From: Extibacter muris
GTDB taxonomy: Bacteria > Bacillota > Clostridia > Lachnospirales > Lachnospiraceae
Assembly (NCBI RefSeq): GCF_004345005.1
Contig: NZ_SMMX01000015.1
Location: forward strand, 1-64,000
DNA: 64,000 bases
Reading direction: 5' to 3'
Part shown: piece by piece, positions 34,293-44,750 of the stretch
Layout: every line of letters starts with the position of its first letter
Numbering within the stretch: position 1 is the first letter of the stretch
Position numbers and translations under genes: made by a program
Notes under the pieces: model-generated
What the model saw: only the letters and a program-made list of their open reading frames with translations
Databases searched by the model: none
Told to the model about the DNA's origin: nothing

Positions 34293-34474
34293 CTGGAAGA
34301 TCCGGTCAGATCCATAAAAACAAATGCCATGCTCATCTGTTGTCTGTATATAGTAACATTTCTGTTATCATCTTTTATCGTCGTTTATGGCTTGTTATTG
34401 TCTGTTTATGTCCGGTATTCTCCTTTTGACTATGTATTGATTACAATATATCCGTAAGGTCACAAGGAGGCATT

Positions 34475-34801
34475 ATGCAAAAGATAAGAATACTATTATT
34501 GAAGCTCGGTGTACGGTCCACGCTGAAAGGATTCCATTTCCTCCTCTATGCGCTGCAGCTCTGCTTATCAAGCGAAGAATACCTGCTCTCTGTCTACAAG
34601 ACGCTATATGTAGATATTGCGGACCACTTCGGCACTTCCAGGGATAACGTAGAACACTGTATCCGCACTGCTATTTCAAACTGCTGGTACAAAGGCAACC
34701 GCGAACTTCTGATTAAAATTGCCGGTTACAAGCTGAAACAGAAGCCGGCCAACGGAGAATTCATCGACATTCTCTACAACTACCTGTCTCAGGAAGGGTA
34801 G
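34475..34801 (+). CDS. Stand-alone Spo0A C-terminal (DNA-binding) domain protein
   Basis: 108 residues matching the Spo0A effector domain from end to end: LLLKLGVRSTLKGFHFLLYALQL, LLSVYKTLYVDIADHFGTSRDNVEHCIRTAISNCWYKGN, and KPANGEFIDILYNYL. The recognition helix region (SRDNVEHCIRTAIS) is preserved. There is no receiver domain, so it would not be controlled by phosphorelay. It may bind 0A-box-like DNA and modulate sporulation-type promoters. ATG 34475 has AAGGAGG. A bidirectional terminator follows. Confidence 0.8.
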   Translation: MQKIRILLLKLGVRSTLKGFHFLLYALQLCLSSEEYLLSVYKTLYVDIADHFGTSRDNVEHCIRTAISNCWYKGNRELLIKIAGYKLKQKPANGEFIDILYNYLSQEG

Positions 34802-34831
34802 CCTTCCTATGCCATGATACCGGAACATAAC

Positions 34832-34860
34832 AAAAAAACGCCGTAACAACGGCGTTTTTT
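34832..34860. terminator. Bidirectional terminator of the Spo0A-like gene and tmRNA
   Basis: AACGCCG and CGGCGTT form the stem (34838-34856), with a run of A on one side and T on the other, so it can end the plus-strand gene and the minus-strand ssrA transcript. Confidence 0.85.
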
Positions 34861-34863
34861 CCA

Positions 34864-35211
34864 TGGACCTGGCGGGAGTTGAACCCGCGTCCGAAAGCCC
34901 CTCCATCGAAGCATCTCCCATCACAGTCATTATATTGACATTCCCTCTGCCGGCCGCCTAATGACAGGCTTCCGGTTTTAGTAGCTTCATAAGTTCTTCC
35001 ATTCCCTCAAAGCTTTGAGAACGAAGTGCTCCACCTGTTTGAAGCCGGTTACTTAAGCGATGGAAGACCTAAGGCCGACTACAGCCTAATTAGGCTGCGT
35101 ACGCTAATTCTCTATTGTCTGCGTTTATATTTAATTGGAACTTTTAACGTAGTGTCCCACTACGGATGGCTTCTCCAACTTCCAGACCCCCGTCGAAACC
35201 AGTACAAGCCC
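34864..35211 (-). ncRNA. ssrA: Transfer-messenger RNA
   Basis: On the minus strand the RNA starts GGGCTTGTACTGGTTTCGACGG and ends with a T arm (GCGGGTTCAACTCCCGC) and acceptor AGGTCC. GGGCTT pairs with AGGTCC; CCA is not encoded. The tag frame runs from GCA at 35122 to TAA at 35090 and reads ADNRELAYAA, ending in the Ala-Ala degradation signal. tmRNA rescues stalled ribosomes with SmpB, encoded 1.5 kb away at 36732-37199. About 348 nt, a normal size. Confidence 0.95.
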
Positions 35212-35306
35212 TGATAATCGTGTACCTGGCCTACAGACATCTTTTGCATAGTTAATTATATGTTGAGATATAATAAATGTCAAGGGCAGCCTAAAATTTT
35301 AAATAA

Positions 35307-35333
35307 TTAGCACTCACATATTGACAGTGCTAA
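35307..35333 (+). promoter_or_regulatory. CIRCE operator (HrcA site) of hsp20
   Basis: TTAGCACTC, 9-bp spacer, CAGTGCTAA: the CIRCE consensus with one mismatch in the right arm (consensus GAGTGCTAA). It overlaps a -35 (TTGACA, 35321-35326), with TATATA at 35344-35349, 17 bp downstream. HrcA repression of the small heat-shock gene is the expected result. Confidence 0.9.
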
Positions 35334-35406
35334 CAATTAGTGTTATATATAATGTATAGCAAATAAAACAAATGCAACAATATAAATAAACAAGGAGGAA
35401 TGACTT

Positions 35407-35832
35407 ATGTTACTTGCAAACAGAAGTATTAACAATTTATTTGATGATATGTTTAAGGATCCGTTCTTCTCCCGTCCGTTCGAGAATTCATCTTCTCAGA
35501 TTATGAAGACGGACATTCATGAAAAAGACGGAAGCTATATGATCGAGATGGAACTTCCCGGATATGCCAAAGAGGATATCAAGGCTGATCTAAAAGACGG
35601 ATACCTCACGATTACGGCAAATCGGGATGAGACAAAGGAAGAAAAAGACGCAAAAGGTAACTGCCTGCACAAAGAGCGCTACACAGGAAGCTGCAACAGA
35701 AGCTTCTATGTCGGGGACAAGGTAACCCAGGATGATATCAAGGCTTCCTTCCGCGACGGCGTGCTCCTTCTGCAGATTCCGAAAGAGGTGCAGAAGGTGG
35801 AAGAACAGCCTAAGCTGATTACAATTGAGTAA
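35407..35832 (+). CDS. Small heat-shock protein, Hsp20 family
   Basis: 141 residues with an alpha-crystallin domain (MKTDIHEKDGSYMIEMELPGYAKEDIKADLKDGYLTI up to the IPKEVQKVEEQPKLITIE end). ATP-independent holdase that keeps unfolding proteins soluble. Conserved features include the ELPG turn and the DGVLLLQIPK strand corresponding to the GVL motif. GGAGG precedes ATG 35407. Control by HrcA is shown by the CIRCE element upstream. It is convergent with the zinc-ribbon gene, with a short repeat element between them. Confidence 0.95.
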   Translation: MLLANRSINNLFDDMFKDPFFSRPFENSSSQIMKTDIHEKDGSYMIEMELPGYAKEDIKADLKDGYLTITANRDETKEEKDAKGNCLHKERYTGSCNRSFYVGDKVTQDDIKASFRDGVLLLQIPKEVQKVEEQPKLITIE

Positions 35833-35837
35833 TCGGA

Positions 35838-35897
35838 TGGTAGTAGATAGCCGGCAGTTAAGCGGGGGCAGATGCCCCGTCTCCCTGCCGGCTATCA
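35838..35897. repeat. Short relative of the structured repeat / bidirectional hairpin
   Basis: GATAGCCGGCAG pairs with CTGCCGGCTATC, and inside it GGGGCAGATGCCCC is a palindrome built on the GCAGATGC block typical of the long repeats. The edges GTAGTAGATAGCC and TTTTACTTAA match the long-element termini. It fills the space between the stop codons of the convergent hsp20 and zinc-ribbon genes and would act as a terminator for both. Confidence 0.65.
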
Positions 35898-35899
35898 TT

Positions 35900-36442
35900 T
35901 TACTTAAACAGATGAATCTGTCCGATTATCGGCAGCTCTTTTCTTTCTCCTCTGCATGCATGTACGATACCCATGATTGCAATGATAAATAATGCAAGTT
36001 CGATGAGGTCGAAGATCCATCCAAACCACCATCCTCCGAAATTGATAAAGGAATGGAGGCCGAACACCCAATTGCCGGACAGCAGATTTACTACCACGGA
36101 CACGATGAAGAGTACGAGCCCCTGGTTCGAGTGGAATCTGACATATTCCGAGTTCTTGTTTCCTGCAAGTATCGGTATCAGTACCAATATGCCGAGATAC
36201 GACAGTACCCCCATGGCTTTATTCGTACGCACGTCTTCTATGTCAAAATATGCTCCGCCGTCTTGCCTGCTCTCATAGCCCGTACCGGTAGTTCTGCTCC
36301 CCTGCTCATAGTATCCTTGCTGATTCGTATCCTGTCCGTATGTATATTCCTGACGTCCCTGTAGGGGTATCTCTGCTCCGCACTGTGGACAGTATCTTGT
36401 TCCATCAGGAGCTTTCGCGCCGCATTTAATACAATATCCCAT
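35900..36442 (-). CDS. Zinc-ribbon membrane protein (DUF4870-like)
   Basis: 180 residues. An N-terminal zinc ribbon (CIKCGAKAPDGTRYCPQCG) is followed by a Gln/Tyr/Gly-rich linker and a membrane domain of about three helices containing AMGVLSYLGILVLIPILAGNKNSEYVRFHSNQGLVLF, typical of DUF4870 or YlaC-like proteins. Function unknown. ATG 36442 has CGGAGG. Next gene upstream is a small cytosolic hypothetical 18 bp away. Confidence 0.75.
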   Translation of the reverse strand: MGYCIKCGAKAPDGTRYCPQCGAEIPLQGRQEYTYGQDTNQQGYYEQGSRTTGTGYESRQDGGAYFDIEDVRTNKAMGVLSYLGILVLIPILAGNKNSEYVRFHSNQGLVLFIVSVVVNLLSGNWVFGLHSFINFGGWWFGWIFDLIELALFIIAIMGIVHACRGERKELPIIGQIHLFK

Positions 36443-36460
36443 TTCCTATCCTCCGTATCC

Positions 36461-36697
36461 TTATTCTGTAAGTCCCAGAATCTCTGACAGCACTTCGATG
36501 ATGATTTCATTCGTGCACGATTTGATATACCCCATCATATGCAGTGATATTTCATCCTGCTTCTGCGCTTCTGTCAGTTTCTCATCGTGTCTTGTTCCTT
36601 CTATCAGCTGAATGAGCTGTGGCGTCAGTTCCTCGTATGTCTCTACCGTAGTCTGTGCGACCAGCTTCCGCAGGTCTTCTTTCTTAACAGGTACCAT
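36461..36697 (-). CDS. Small hypothetical protein
   Basis: 78 residues, starting MVPVKKEDLRK at ATG 36697 with TGGAGGAT before it; a longer upstream frame lacks a site. Mostly helical, charged, with no motif that I recognise (TVETYEELTPQLIQLIEGTRHDEKLTEAQKQ). Lies 34 bp downstream of smpB and 18 bp upstream of the zinc-ribbon gene on the same strand. Confidence 0.6.
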   Translation of the reverse strand: MVPVKKEDLRKLVAQTTVETYEELTPQLIQLIEGTRHDEKLTEAQKQDEISLHMMGYIKSCTNEIIIEVLSEILGLTE

Positions 36698-36731
36698 CTC
36701 ATATCCTCCATATTGTCCGCAGAGCAACCTT

Positions 36732-37199
36732 CTATCCGAGGTTGCGCACCTTGAAATCTCTCTGGGCTTCCCGCTGCCGATCCTTTTTCGCAATATCCTG
36801 ACGTTTGTCATAGAGCTTCTTCCCTTTGGCAAGACCGATTTCAACCTTCACTAGGCTTCCTTTAAAATACACCTTCAGAGGGATTACCGCTATACCTTTC
36901 TCCTTCGTCTTCCCAAGCATCTTGTTGATCTCTGCCTTATGGAGCAGCAGCTTTCTGACCCTGAGCGGGTCCTTGTTAAATATATTCCCCTTTTCATACG
37001 GGCTGATGTGCATGCCATAGATGTATACTTCTCCGTCCTCTATCCTGATGAACGACTCTTTTATGCTGCATTTGCCCATGCGCAGGGATTTCACTTCCGT
37101 CCCGTGCAGAGCTATGCCCGTCTCGTAAGTATCCAGGATAAAATAATCATGATACGCCTTCTTATTATTGGCTATCATCTTCCCATTACTCTTCGCCAT
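36732..37199 (-). CDS. smpB: SsrA-binding protein SmpB
   Basis: 155 residues: [29 protein letters not shown] at the N-terminus, [14 protein letters not shown], and a basic C-terminal tail [20 protein letters not shown] that enters the ribosomal mRNA channel. It delivers tmRNA to stalled ribosomes. ATG 37199 is inside the last codons of rnr (14-bp overlap). ssrA lies 1.5 kb away, so the trans-translation genes are clustered. Confidence 0.96.
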   Translation of the reverse strand: MAKSNGKMIANNKKAYHDYFILDTYETGIALHGTEVKSLRMGKCSIKESFIRIEDGEVYIYGMHISPYEKGNIFNKDPLRVRKLLLHKAEINKMLGKTKEKGIAVIPLKVYFKGSLVKVEIGLAKGKKLYDKRQDIAKKDRQREAQRDFKVRNLG

Positions 37200-39339
37200 C
37201 TCCCATCTCTCCTTCATCTGCAATCTCAAAATCAATCGTCCGCATAAGCCTGTCTGCACCTGTGACGCGGACAGATATGCGCTGGCCGAGCTTGAACACT
37301 TTACCCTTGTGGATTCCGGCCATCTCATACCGGCTCTCGTAATATTCATAATGGTCGTCCGTCATGTTGGCCACATGGACAAGGCCTTCGATCGTATTGG
37401 GCAGCTCGATGTACATTCCCCATTTTGTTATGCTGGATATCACGCCCTCGTACACCTCGCCCAGGTGCTCTTCCATATATTCTACCTTCTTGAGCTTGAT
37501 CGTCTCACGCTCCGCCTCGTCGGCCCTGCGTTCCATCTCGCTTGCGTGCTTTGTCACCTCGGGAAGTATCTTTCTGTAATGCTCCGTCTTTTCTCCATCC
37601 ATGCGTCCCCGCAGGCTGTCTTTTATTATTCTGTGGATCTGCAGGTCAGGATACCGCCGTATCGGGGAAGTAAAATGGGTATAATATCCGGCAGCAAGCC
37701 CAAAGTGCCCGCTGTTGTCCGGCGTGTACCTCGCCTGTTTCATAGAGCGCAGCGCAAGCCTGCTGATAAGCGCCTCCTCCGGCGAACCTTCCACCTTGGC
37801 AAGCAGCTTTTGCACCTCTTTTGGCCGTACTTCATTCGCTCCGATATGCATGGAATAGCCGAAGTTATTGATAAACGTGGCCAGAGCCCTTATCTTCTCA
37901 TCATCCGGCGCCTCATGGGTACGGTATACGAACGGAAGCTCCTTCCAGTAATAGTCCTCAGCCACCGTCTCATTGGCAAGGAGCATAAAGTCCTCTATGA
38001 TCTTCGTAGCCACGTTCCGTTCATAAGGCTTTATATCCACCGGCTTTCCTTGTTCATCGAGCATCATCTTCGTTTCCGGAAAGTCGAAATCAATCGAACC
38101 TCTCTTCTGCCGTCTCTTTCTCAGAAGGGCAGACAGCTCCTGCATCCGCTGGAACATCGGTACCAGATTCCGGTAGCGGCCTATTTCTTCCTCGTCTTTA
38201 TCGGCAAGGATTTTCCTTACGCTCGTATATGACATTCTTTCATCTACATGTATCACCGTCTCTGCTATCTCATGGTCCACGACAAGCCCTTTGCCGTCGA
38301 TTCTCATAATACAGCTTAAGGCCAGCCTGTCCTCACCTGCGTTCAGGGAACAGATGCCATTGGAGAGCGTGTGCGGCAGCATGGGAATCACCCTGTCCAC
38401 AAGATACACGCTTGTCCCGCGCTTCAGAGCCTCCCTGTCAAGGGCGCTGTTTTCCTGCACATAGTTCGTCACGTCGGCGATATGCACGCCGAGGATATAG
38501 CTCTCACCTTCTTTTATGACAGAGACCGCGTCATCGAGGTCCTTGGCGTCCTCGCCGTCAATTGTAACCATCTGCCAGTCCCGGATATCTTTCCTGCCTG
38601 CCATGTCCGCTTCACTGACCGGCTTCGCTGTACGTTCCGCCTGGTTCAGCACCTTCTCCGGAAATTCCACCGGCAGGTCGTACCCCTTGACGATGGACAT
38701 GATATCGGTCCCCGGGTCATTGACATGCCCGATGATCTCCACGATCTTCCCTTCCGGCTTACGGCCCGGCTCCCCGTAAAATGTCAGCTCCACAACTACC
38801 TTGTGTCCGTCTACGGCACCTTTGGATTTCTCTTCCGGAATAAAAATATCCTGGATGAACCGCTGATTGTCGGGTATGACAAAGCCATAGTTTTTGCCTT
38901 GCTTCATCTGATACAGCCCTACCAGCCTCGTAACTCCACGGGATACGACCCTGATGACCTTGCCTTCACGTCTCTTCCCGTCCGGTTCCTTTGTTATGGC
39001 TACTTCTACCGTATCGCCGTTGAACGCTCCGTTCGTGTCATCCTCTCCCACAAAGATATCCGTCTCTTCACCTTCGACGGCAACAAAACCAAAGCCCCTC
39101 TGGTGGCCCTGATAGACTCCGGTCAGATGCTTCGCCTCTCCTTTACGGTATTTGCCTTTCTTCGTCTGATGGATCTTGCCTTCTTCCTCCAGCGACTTCA
39201 GCACCTCTTTTAATTCTTTCCTCTGTTCTTTCGGAACCTGCAGCAGCATGGCAAGCTCCTTGAACTTCATCGGGACATATAATTCATCACATAATAAATC
39301 ATATACCACCTTTTTCCTCTTTTCAAACGCTTTATCCAT
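37186..39339 (-). CDS. rnr: Ribonuclease R
   Basis: About 717 residues. Order: N-terminal winged helix ([22 protein letters not shown]), two cold-shock domains ([37 protein letters not shown]), the RNB catalytic domain with [17 protein letters not shown] (metal-binding Asp residues), and a C-terminal S1 domain ([20 protein letters not shown]). A 3'-5' exonuclease that degrades structured RNA and helps in tmRNA-linked mRNA decay. Start ATG 39339 follows GGAG. Forms an operon with smpB. Confidence 0.96.
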   Translation of the reverse strand: MDKAFEKRKKVVYDLLCDELYVPMKFKELAMLLQVPKEQRKELKEVLKSLEEEGKIHQTKKGKYRKGEAKHLTGVYQGHQRGFGFVAVEGEETDIFVGEDDTNGAFNGDTVEVAITKEPDGKRREGKVIRVVSRGVTRLVGLYQMKQGKNYGFVIPDNQRFIQDIFIPEEKSKGAVDGHKVVVELTFYGEPGRKPEGKIVEIIGHVNDPGTDIMSIVKGYDLPVEFPEKVLNQAERTAKPVSEADMAGRKDIRDWQMVTIDGEDAKDLDDAVSVIKEGESYILGVHIADVTNYVQENSALDREALKRGTSVYLVDRVIPMLPHTLSNGICSLNAGEDRLALSCIMRIDGKGLVVDHEIAETVIHVDERMSYTSVRKILADKDEEEIGRYRNLVPMFQRMQELSALLRKRRQKRGSIDFDFPETKMMLDEQGKPVDIKPYERNVATKIIEDFMLLANETVAEDYYWKELPFVYRTHEAPDDEKIRALATFINNFGYSMHIGANEVRPKEVQKLLAKVEGSPEEALISRLALRSMKQARYTPDNSGHFGLAAGYYTHFTSPIRRYPDLQIHRIIKDSLRGRMDGEKTEHYRKILPEVTKHASEMERRADEAERETIKLKKVEYMEEHLGEVYEGVISSITKWGMYIELPNTIEGLVHVANMTDDHYEYYESRYEMAGIHKGKVFKLGQRISVRVTGADRLMRTIDFEIADEGEMGDGEE

Positions 39340-39376
39340 CGTGCACGCTCCTTTCGGCCTATTACTGTAACAGGAA

Positions 39377-39404
39377 TAAAAAGACACTCTTTTACAAGAG
39401 TGTC
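39377..39404 (-). terminator. Terminator between secG and rnr
   Basis: GACACTCT and AGAGTGTC form the stem (39383-39404), followed on the minus strand by TTTTTATT. It would separate secG transcription from rnr-smpB. Confidence 0.75.
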
Positions 39405-39431
39405 CCATCAATTCCATAAAAAATACTTCTC

Positions 39432-39674
39432 TTAAGCAAATACTTTTAAATTCAACACTGCCGCTAATACAATGAACAGAATCGCAAGAAACTTGGTCGA
39501 CTTGACGAGCGCCCCTTCCATAGAACGCCCCTTGTTCTGGCCCCAGTACGTATCGGCCATGCCGCCAATCGTCCCAAGCCCGGCAGACTTTCCTTCCTGC
39601 AGCAGCACGATAGCTGCCAGTGCGATACAGTCTATTGCAAATATAATCAATAATATTGTCTTTAAAATCTCCAC
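39432..39674 (-). CDS. secG: Preprotein translocase subunit SecG
   Basis: 80 residues, two transmembrane helices (TILLIIFAIDCIALAAIVLLQ and FLAILFIVLAAVLNL) around the conserved GKSAGLGTIGG...YWGQNKGRSMEG loop. It assists SecYE in protein export. The start is GTG 39674, chosen because AGGAGG lies 8 bp upstream and the family length is about 75-80 residues; the longer frame upstream has no family match. Confidence 0.92.
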   Translation of the reverse strand: MEILKTILLIIFAIDCIALAAIVLLQEGKSAGLGTIGGMADTYWGQNKGRSMEGALVKSTKFLAILFIVLAAVLNLKVFA

Positions 39675-39787
39675 TTCAAACACCTCCTGCGGATAAACCA
39701 TGTTTATTCTAGCACAACAGGATGAATATGGCAAGTCAAATTTAAGATTGGACCTGCATGCAGACCTCTAATCCGTATATCTTACGA

Positions 39788-41098
<1,311 letters not shown>

Positions 41099-41156
41099 TC
41101 AATCCTCCTTATGGAGCATATTATGTGCCGATTCAAATGTAATGATTCCAGTTTGC

Positions 41157-42272
41157 CTAATATAGCTGGCTGTAGATTTCTGCCATCTGTTCCCAGGAAA
41201 ATTTTACATAGCTCTGATTCAGCAGACGCTGCTGGCTCTCCTCCACATTTTTTGCAAAGCTTTCTATCTCTTCTTTCTTCATCCCATATTCCCGCAGCGG
41301 CTTTCTCTTTATGATCTTATCCAGCAGATTTTTAAGTTCCGTGTACACTTCATCCTGCCCGCAGCCCAGCATTCCAGACAGGAATTCATTCAGCTCCTTC
41401 AGCCGGCCCTTTGGCCTGAATCTCTGGTATGCGCTGAAAACGGCCGTGAGGAACTGGTAGTTTGCCTCGCCGTGCGTCACATGGTACACGCCGCTTAAAG
41501 GATAGGACATCGCATGCACTGCTCCTGTGCCTGCGTTGCCAAAAGCAATTCCGGCCAGGTTGCTTGCCGTCAGGAATTCGTCCATAAGCTGTTCCCGTGC
41601 GCCCGGGCCGTCCGCGGCCACTTGCCGGAACCCGCCGATAATCATTTCCATCGCCTTTTTGCTGAACATCTCGGTATACAAGTTCGCCTTCGGGGACACG
41701 AATGATTCTATGGCATGGATAAATGCGTCTATCGCGCTTGTCGCCCAGAATGAATACGGAAGCTCGCTCAGGAGCTGAGGGATAAGCACCGCGTCATCCG
41801 GAAACAGCTCATCCGCAGCCAGCCCGAGCTTGCTATGCAGATCCGTCATCTCGGTGATAGATACGCTGGACACCTCTGACCCAGCGCCGCATGTCGTCGG
41901 TACCGCTATAAGCGGAAATTTCTTTTTGAGGGCCACCTTTTTCCGGAAGATATCCTTTGCAGAGGCCTCCCCGTCCAGGACGAGCAGCTTCGCCATATCG
42001 ATGACCGCACCTCCGCCGATTGCCGTAATCCTCGTACATCCGGAAGAACGGAAGTCGGCAGCCAGGGCATCCATCATACCATCTGTCGGTTCGCCCTTTC
42101 CGTAGCTGTCCTTATACCTCACACACGCTTCCAGTCCAAGCGGTTTGAAATACTTGTCGAAGATTGTCCTGCTCGCAAGTATAAAATCTCTTTTTCCAAT
42201 GCCGTATTCTCTTACAAAGTCTTCCGCGGAATCAAGCTTTTCGATCCTGGATTTCTGCTGGAACATTTTCAT
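41157..42272 (-). CDS. 4hbD: 4-hydroxybutyrate dehydrogenase (iron-type alcohol dehydrogenase)
   Basis: 371 residues, the length of the Clostridium kluyveri enzyme, and similar to it through the whole sequence as I remember it (AIGGGAVIDMAKLL, VPTTCGAGSEVSSVS, SFWATSAIDAFIHAIESFVSP, GNAGTGAVHAMSYPLSGVYHVTHGEANY, RKPLREYGMKKEEIESFA). It reduces succinate semialdehyde to 4-hydroxybutyrate with NADH, or acts in reverse. Metal ligands come from the Asp and the His residues of the DAFIHA and HAMSYP...HGEANY motifs. ATG 42272 is chosen for AGAGG 9 bp upstream. No other genes of succinate or GABA fermentation lie nearby. Confidence 0.85.
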   Translation of the reverse strand: MKMFQQKSRIEKLDSAEDFVREYGIGKRDFILASRTIFDKYFKPLGLEACVRYKDSYGKGEPTDGMMDALAADFRSSGCTRITAIGGGAVIDMAKLLVLDGEASAKDIFRKKVALKKKFPLIAVPTTCGAGSEVSSVSITEMTDLHSKLGLAADELFPDDAVLIPQLLSELPYSFWATSAIDAFIHAIESFVSPKANLYTEMFSKKAMEMIIGGFRQVAADGPGAREQLMDEFLTASNLAGIAFGNAGTGAVHAMSYPLSGVYHVTHGEANYQFLTAVFSAYQRFRPKGRLKELNEFLSGMLGCGQDEVYTELKNLLDKIIKRKPLREYGMKKEEIESFAKNVEESQQRLLNQSYVKFSWEQMAEIYSQLY

Positions 42273-42432
42273 TGTCAATGACCTCTTTTCTAACGTAATT
42301 TATATGGCTTACAGCCGCATATCCCTGCCGGCTGCACATAATGTAAATATATCATTATTCCGTTGACTTTTCCATATGCCGGCGTTACAATCTTCATGAA
42401 TTCAAAACAAATATGCATTGGGGAATGTACAG

Positions 42433-43275
42433 ATGAAATCAAAAGCAAAAAGCTTTGCCCTGCTTACGGGCAGCACTCTCATCATGGCCGTAGGCATCTA
42501 CTTTTTTAAGTTTGCCAACAACTTCACTTTCGGAGGTATTACCGGACTGGCTGTGCTCGTCGCCAAATCAGGCATAATTTCCGCCAGCGACTTTACCTTT
42601 ATCGCCAATATGATACTGCTCGTCATCGGATTTGTCATTCTTGGGAAGAGATTTGCGGCAAAGACGGCATACTGCAGCATCCTGCTCTCCGTCTGCCTCT
42701 CCTTGCTGGAACGTATCTATCCTTTGACCCATCCGCTGACGGACCAGCCTGTGCTGGAACTGGCATTTGCAATCGCGCTGCCTTCTCTCGGTTCCGCAGT
42801 TCTGTTTAATATCGGCTCCTCCAGCGGAGGTACTGATATCATTGCCATGATTATGAAAAAATACACAAGCGCGGATATCGGCAAGGCACTTCTGGCAACC
42901 GACTTTGTGATTACGCTTGCAGGCTGCTTCGTATTCGATATAGAGACAGGGCTTTATTCTTTCCTCGGGCTTGCCGTCCGTTCCTTTATGATAGACGGTT
43001 TTATGGAAAGCCTGAACCTGTCCAAATACTTTAACGTCGTATGCGATAATCCAGAGCCAATCTGCGACTTTATCAATGACACGCTGGAGAGGAGCGCCAC
43101 TATCGTGCTTGCACAAGGTGCATTCTCCGGCGAGGATAAGTATATCATCTTTACTGCCCTGAACAGGATGGAGGCTGTCAAGCTCAGGAACTTCATCAAA
43201 GAACATGACCCGGAGGCATTCATGCTCATCTCGAATACGAGCGAGATCATCGGCAAGGGCTTCCATTCCATATAG
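42433..43275 (+). CDS. YitT-family membrane protein (DUF161 + DUF2179)
   Basis: About 280 residues. Five to six transmembrane helices (about residues 8-170, with FGGITGLAVLV and GSSSGGTDIIAMIMKKYT typical of the YitT repeat) and a C-terminal cytosolic DUF2179 domain (YIIFTALNRMEAVKLRNFIKEHDPEAFMLI...EIIGKGF). Function unknown; a transport role is suspected for the family. ATG 42433 has GGGGAA at a good distance; the TTG upstream is not needed. Confidence 0.88.
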   Translation: MKSKAKSFALLTGSTLIMAVGIYFFKFANNFTFGGITGLAVLVAKSGIISASDFTFIANMILLVIGFVILGKRFAAKTAYCSILLSVCLSLLERIYPLTHPLTDQPVLELAFAIALPSLGSAVLFNIGSSSGGTDIIAMIMKKYTSADIGKALLATDFVITLAGCFVFDIETGLYSFLGLAVRSFMIDGFMESLNLSKYFNVVCDNPEPICDFINDTLERSATIVLAQGAFSGEDKYIIFTALNRMEAVKLRNFIKEHDPEAFMLISNTSEIIGKGFHSI

Positions 43276-43325
43276 CCTCCATTGCAAAAGACATGGGCTG
43301 CATTATGCAGGCTATATAGCGTCAG

Positions 43326-44096
43326 TTATATAAATTTGACACAGACCATGGCCAGGCCGAGTACGGTGAGCACGGCTCCTGTCGCCCGGTTCAGCGTCTT
43401 GGCTGGTGCCTTGTTGGCAAAGCGCGCCGCCAGCTGCGCCCCGGCAAAGGTAAACAGGACGCATAGCACAAGAGCAGGGATATCGGGCAGGCTTACGCTG
43501 ATAGAAAAATGAGAGGCAGCGCCTGTGAATGCGGTAAAAGCCATGACAAATACGCTTGTCCCCACAGCGGTCTTCAGCTCATATCCGAGAACGCCGGTGA
43601 GCATAAGAAGCATCATCATACCGCCACCGGCGCCTATAAAGCCGCATATGAAACCTATCACCATGCCACACAGGAGGGACTGGATGATTCTCGTCCTCCT
43701 GCTTTTTTCTTCCTGCTTGTCAGCAGTCGTCATCACAGGCCTGATGATAAATTTTATGCCGAGCAGCAATGTCATGAATACGGAAAAGCTGCCCATAGTC
43801 GTGTTCGGAAGCAGAGAGGCGACATAGCTTCCCACTATCGTAAATGCCAGGACGGCGCACAGCATTACGATACCATTCCTTATATCCAGATTCTTATGTT
43901 TCCCGTATGTATATGCCGACACTGCCGATGCCAGCACATCCGATGCCAGCGCGATTCCCACGGCCTCATACGCGCCAAAGCCGAGGAAGGTGATGAGCAT
44001 CGGCGATATCACCGCAGCGGCGGACAGTCCCGCCAGCCCTGTGCCGATTCCTGCCCCCAACCCCGCTGCCAGGCAGACTACTATCTTCGCTATCAT
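43326..44096 (-). CDS. TSUP (TauE/SafE) family anion exporter
   Basis: About 256 residues, eight predicted helices with an internal repeat: GAGIGTGLAGLSAAAVISPML in the first half and GFICGFIGAGGGMMMLLML in the second. Members move sulfite, sulfoacetate or related organosulfur anions. ATG 44096 overlaps the MarR stop (ATGA), so the pair is translationally coupled and the transporter is probably controlled by that repressor. Confidence 0.88.
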   Translation of the reverse strand: MIAKIVVCLAAGLGAGIGTGLAGLSAAAVISPMLITFLGFGAYEAVGIALASDVLASAVSAYTYGKHKNLDIRNGIVMLCAVLAFTIVGSYVASLLPNTTMGSFSVFMTLLLGIKFIIRPVMTTADKQEEKSRRTRIIQSLLCGMVIGFICGFIGAGGGMMMLLMLTGVLGYELKTAVGTSVFVMAFTAFTGAASHFSISVSLPDIPALVLCVLFTFAGAQLAARFANKAPAKTLNRATGAVLTVLGLAMVCVKFI

Positions 44097-44533
44097 AACG
44101 TATCCCCCAATTCTTCTTTTATATTTCCGCACATCTGTTTCAGAACCTTTTCAAACACCTTCAGGTCCGATTCCTCAATCCCCCGGCGCACTGCATCGGT
44201 TACGCATTCCTGTGCCGCCCTCCCTTCTTTTATTATGCCGGATGCCCCTGGCAGAAGCCTCAGACGGACCACCCTACGGTCTTTGCCGTCCTCTTCGGCT
44301 GCGAGACATTCCTTCTGTATGAGCAGCTCCACAGCCTTAGATACGTACGACTTGGCAATATGGCGGATTTCCACGATATCCCGTGCGGTGTCATATCCGG
44401 GATTGTTGTAGAGAAAGAGAAGAACATCTGCTTCTGCTTTGGTCATCCCGTATCTCTGAGCCACTTCCGTAATCTTCCGGCTGTAGAAGATATCAAACCG
44501 GTGCGTTACAGCCAATAGTTCCCCTGTGTCCAT
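44093..44533 (-). CDS. MarR-family transcriptional regulator
   Basis: 146 residues. A winged helix-turn-helix is visible (MTKAEADVLLFLYNNPGYDTARDIVEIRHIAKSYVSKAVELLIQKECL) with the wing DGKDRRVVRLRL typical of MarR. It is the first gene of a two-gene operon with the TSUP transporter. Two tandem palindromes directly upstream of its start, over the predicted transcription start, are very probably its own operators. Confidence 0.9.
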   Translation of the reverse strand: MDTGELLAVTHRFDIFYSRKITEVAQRYGMTKAEADVLLFLYNNPGYDTARDIVEIRHIAKSYVSKAVELLIQKECLAAEEDGKDRRVVRLRLLPGASGIIKEGRAAQECVTDAVRRGIEESDLKVFEKVLKQMCGNIKEELGDTL

Positions 44534-44577
44534 AATATGCTCCTTTATGCTTACGGCTTATGCCGGTACTGTTGACA

Positions 44578-44636
44578 GTTCTTTTCAGAACAGTTCTCTA
44601 AAGAACCATTTTAACCTGCTCTTTCGCTTATGTCAA
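44578..44636 (-). promoter_or_regulatory. Promoter and tandem operators of the MarR-TSUP operon
   Basis: Minus-strand promoter TTGACA (44636-44631), 17 bp, TAAAAT (44613-44608). Two palindromes of form GTTCTnnnnAGAAC lie at 44593-44606 and 44578-44591, 15 bp apart centre to centre, across the predicted start site. Spacing and position fit cooperative repression by the MarR protein. Confidence 0.8.
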
Positions 44637-44665
44637 GCATCTGTTCAACCGCCATGCTGCGAAAA

Positions 44666-44728
44666 GCAGACAGCCCGGGCGGCGGTGCCGGCTATGATGC
44701 CGGCCCTCTGCCAACCCGGGCTGTCTGC
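44666..44728 (-). terminator. Terminator of glmM
   Basis: GCAGACAGCCCGGG and CCCGGGCTGTCTGC form a 14-bp perfect stem around an inner GCCGGC-type hairpin; on the minus strand it is followed by TTTTC. It lies just after glmM. Confidence 0.75.
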
Positions 44729-44750
44729 CCTGTGTCCGTATTCTCCTGTA

